A stretch of DNA of 44,559 bases from NCBI GenBank assembly GCA_001767035.1, contig MEKR01000071.1, positions 28,895-73,453 on the forward strand, in the 5' to 3' direction. Of the stretch, positions 43,998 through 44,559 are shown piece by piece. This DNA comes from Acidobacteria bacterium RIFCSPLOWO2_02_FULL_61_28 (GTDB lineage: Bacteria; Acidobacteriota; Terriglobia; 2-12-FULL-54-10). The notes under the pieces were generated by a model. That model had not been told where the DNA came from. It saw nothing but the letters and a program-made list of their open reading frames with translations, and ran no database searches. Made by a program: the position numbers and the translations under genes. Numbering within the stretch: position 1 is the stretch's first letter; every line of letters starts with the position of its first letter.

Positions 43998-44559
43998 CTA
44001 ACCACTTCTTGCGACGCTTCGCGGCCCGAAGAGCGCAGTCCCCACCCGCACGATGGTCGCGCCTTCCTCGATGGCGATGGGGAAGTCATGGCTCATGCCC
44101 ATCGAAAGCTCCCGCAGTTGCGGGAAGTCCGATTCCTGGAGGTGGTCGCGCATCTCCCGCAGTCGGCGGAAGTAGGGACGCCCCCCTTCGGGGTCTTCCG
44201 TATAGGGCGGCATTGTCATCAGTCCGCGCAGATCGAGTCCTTCGAGCGGCGCCACGACGGAAACAAGGCTCGCCAGATCGAATTCCGGGACGCCCGTTTT
44301 GGTCTCTTCTTCGTCCATCTTGACTTCGATCAAAACGGGGATCGTTTTCTGGGCTTCGATGGCAGCCTGGCTGAGCCGTCGCGCCAGGCGCTCGCTGTCC
44401 ACCGTCTGAATCCAATCGAACGCCAGTGCTTGATGAACCTTGTTCGATTGCAGGTGGCCGATCAAATGAAAGTTCGCGCCGGGTGTGCGCAGGGAAGGAA
44501 GTTTCTGGCAGAATTCCTGCACGCGGTTCTCGCCGAATTCCCGCAGCCCGCATTCGTAC
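43998..44559 (-). CDS. yggS: YggS/PLPBP family PLP-binding protein (5' end off window)
   Basis: The frame is open from the right edge, giving about 186 C-terminal residues. [58 protein letters not shown] and [28 protein letters not shown] are the full series of family motifs; the Lys that binds PLP lies upstream, outside the window. The protein takes part in vitamin B6 and amino-acid homeostasis and has no known catalytic reaction. yggU follows in the same direction. Confidence 0.94.
   Translation of the reverse strand, partial: YECGLREFGENRVQEFCQKLPSLRTPGANFHLIGHLQSNKVHQALAFDWIQTVDSERLARRLSQAAIEAQKTIPVLIEVKMDEEETKTGVPEFDLASLVSVVAPLEGLDLRGLMTMPPYTEDPEGGRPYFRRLREMRDHLQESDFPQLRELSMGMSHDFPIAIEEGATIVRVGTALFGPRSVARSG

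Overview
The window most likely comes from an uncultivated Acidobacteriota genome. The clues are the gene order mreD-mrdA-rodA followed by an RNase E/G gene, two YfhO-type giant membrane proteins, a DUF6677-type protein, several families of hairpin-rich dispersed repeats of the sort common in that phylum, and high-GC coding sequence with frequent 4-bp start/stop overlaps. This assignment is inference from gene content, not from a marker gene. No rRNA, tRNA, CRISPR array or transposase was seen.

Layout: (1) 1-347 is the end of an aminotransferase gene. (2) 397-3420 is an accessory island with a relE-phd module, a PD-(D/E)XK-type protein, a vapBC module on the minus strand, and a second relE-phd module whose toxin is truncated beside vapBC and whose antitoxin is frameshifted. 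(3) 3563-17142 is a long plus-strand lipid operon: fatty acyl reductase, SDR reductase, pyruvyl-transferase-like protein, acyl-AMP ligase, enoyl-CoA hydratase, acyl carrier protein, second acyl-AMP ligase, lipid kinase, PlsC acyltransferase and CaiB/BaiF CoA-transferase. Accessory units sit inside it: a repeat block at 10142-10297, higBA at 11147-11816, and a GxxExxY gene in a 444-bp unit with 31-bp terminal inverted repeats at 12066-12509. (4) 17165-18487 holds an ORF6N-domain gene and a relB-relE pair. (5) 18493-26677, mostly minus strand, carries a beta-propeller lipoprotein, small membrane proteins, a 1-pyrroline-5-carboxylate dehydrogenase, two PilZ-like proteins, a LolA-like secreted protein and a methyltransferase, with repeats between them. 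(6) 26734-27594 is a hicAB module with a nonsense codon in hicA, bracketed by two copies of a hairpin repeat and abutting a truncated Ser/Thr kinase start. (7) 27896-34620 is the rod-shape and RNase E/G block, with a 589-nt untranslated stretch before rng. (8) 34759-41414 has two YfhO-like proteins around a glycosyltransferase-methyltransferase fusion. (9) 41555-44559 has small membrane proteins, a cohesin-like secreted protein, a DUF6677 protein, a repeat, yggU and the 3' part of yggS.

How the genes fit together: the lipid operon has the parts to activate fatty acids, carry them on ACP, reduce them to alcohols, and acylate and phosphorylate a lipid backbone, so an ether lipid or other unusual membrane lipid is a reasonable product hypothesis. 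The rest is housekeeping (cell elongation, RNA processing, amino-acid catabolism) interleaved with selfish modules. The most notable structures are the GxxExxY unit seated exactly between a stop and a start codon, the paired operators over the higBA promoter, the broken hicA, phd and relE genes, repeats with compensatory stem changes, and a palindromic repeat read in frame inside yggU.
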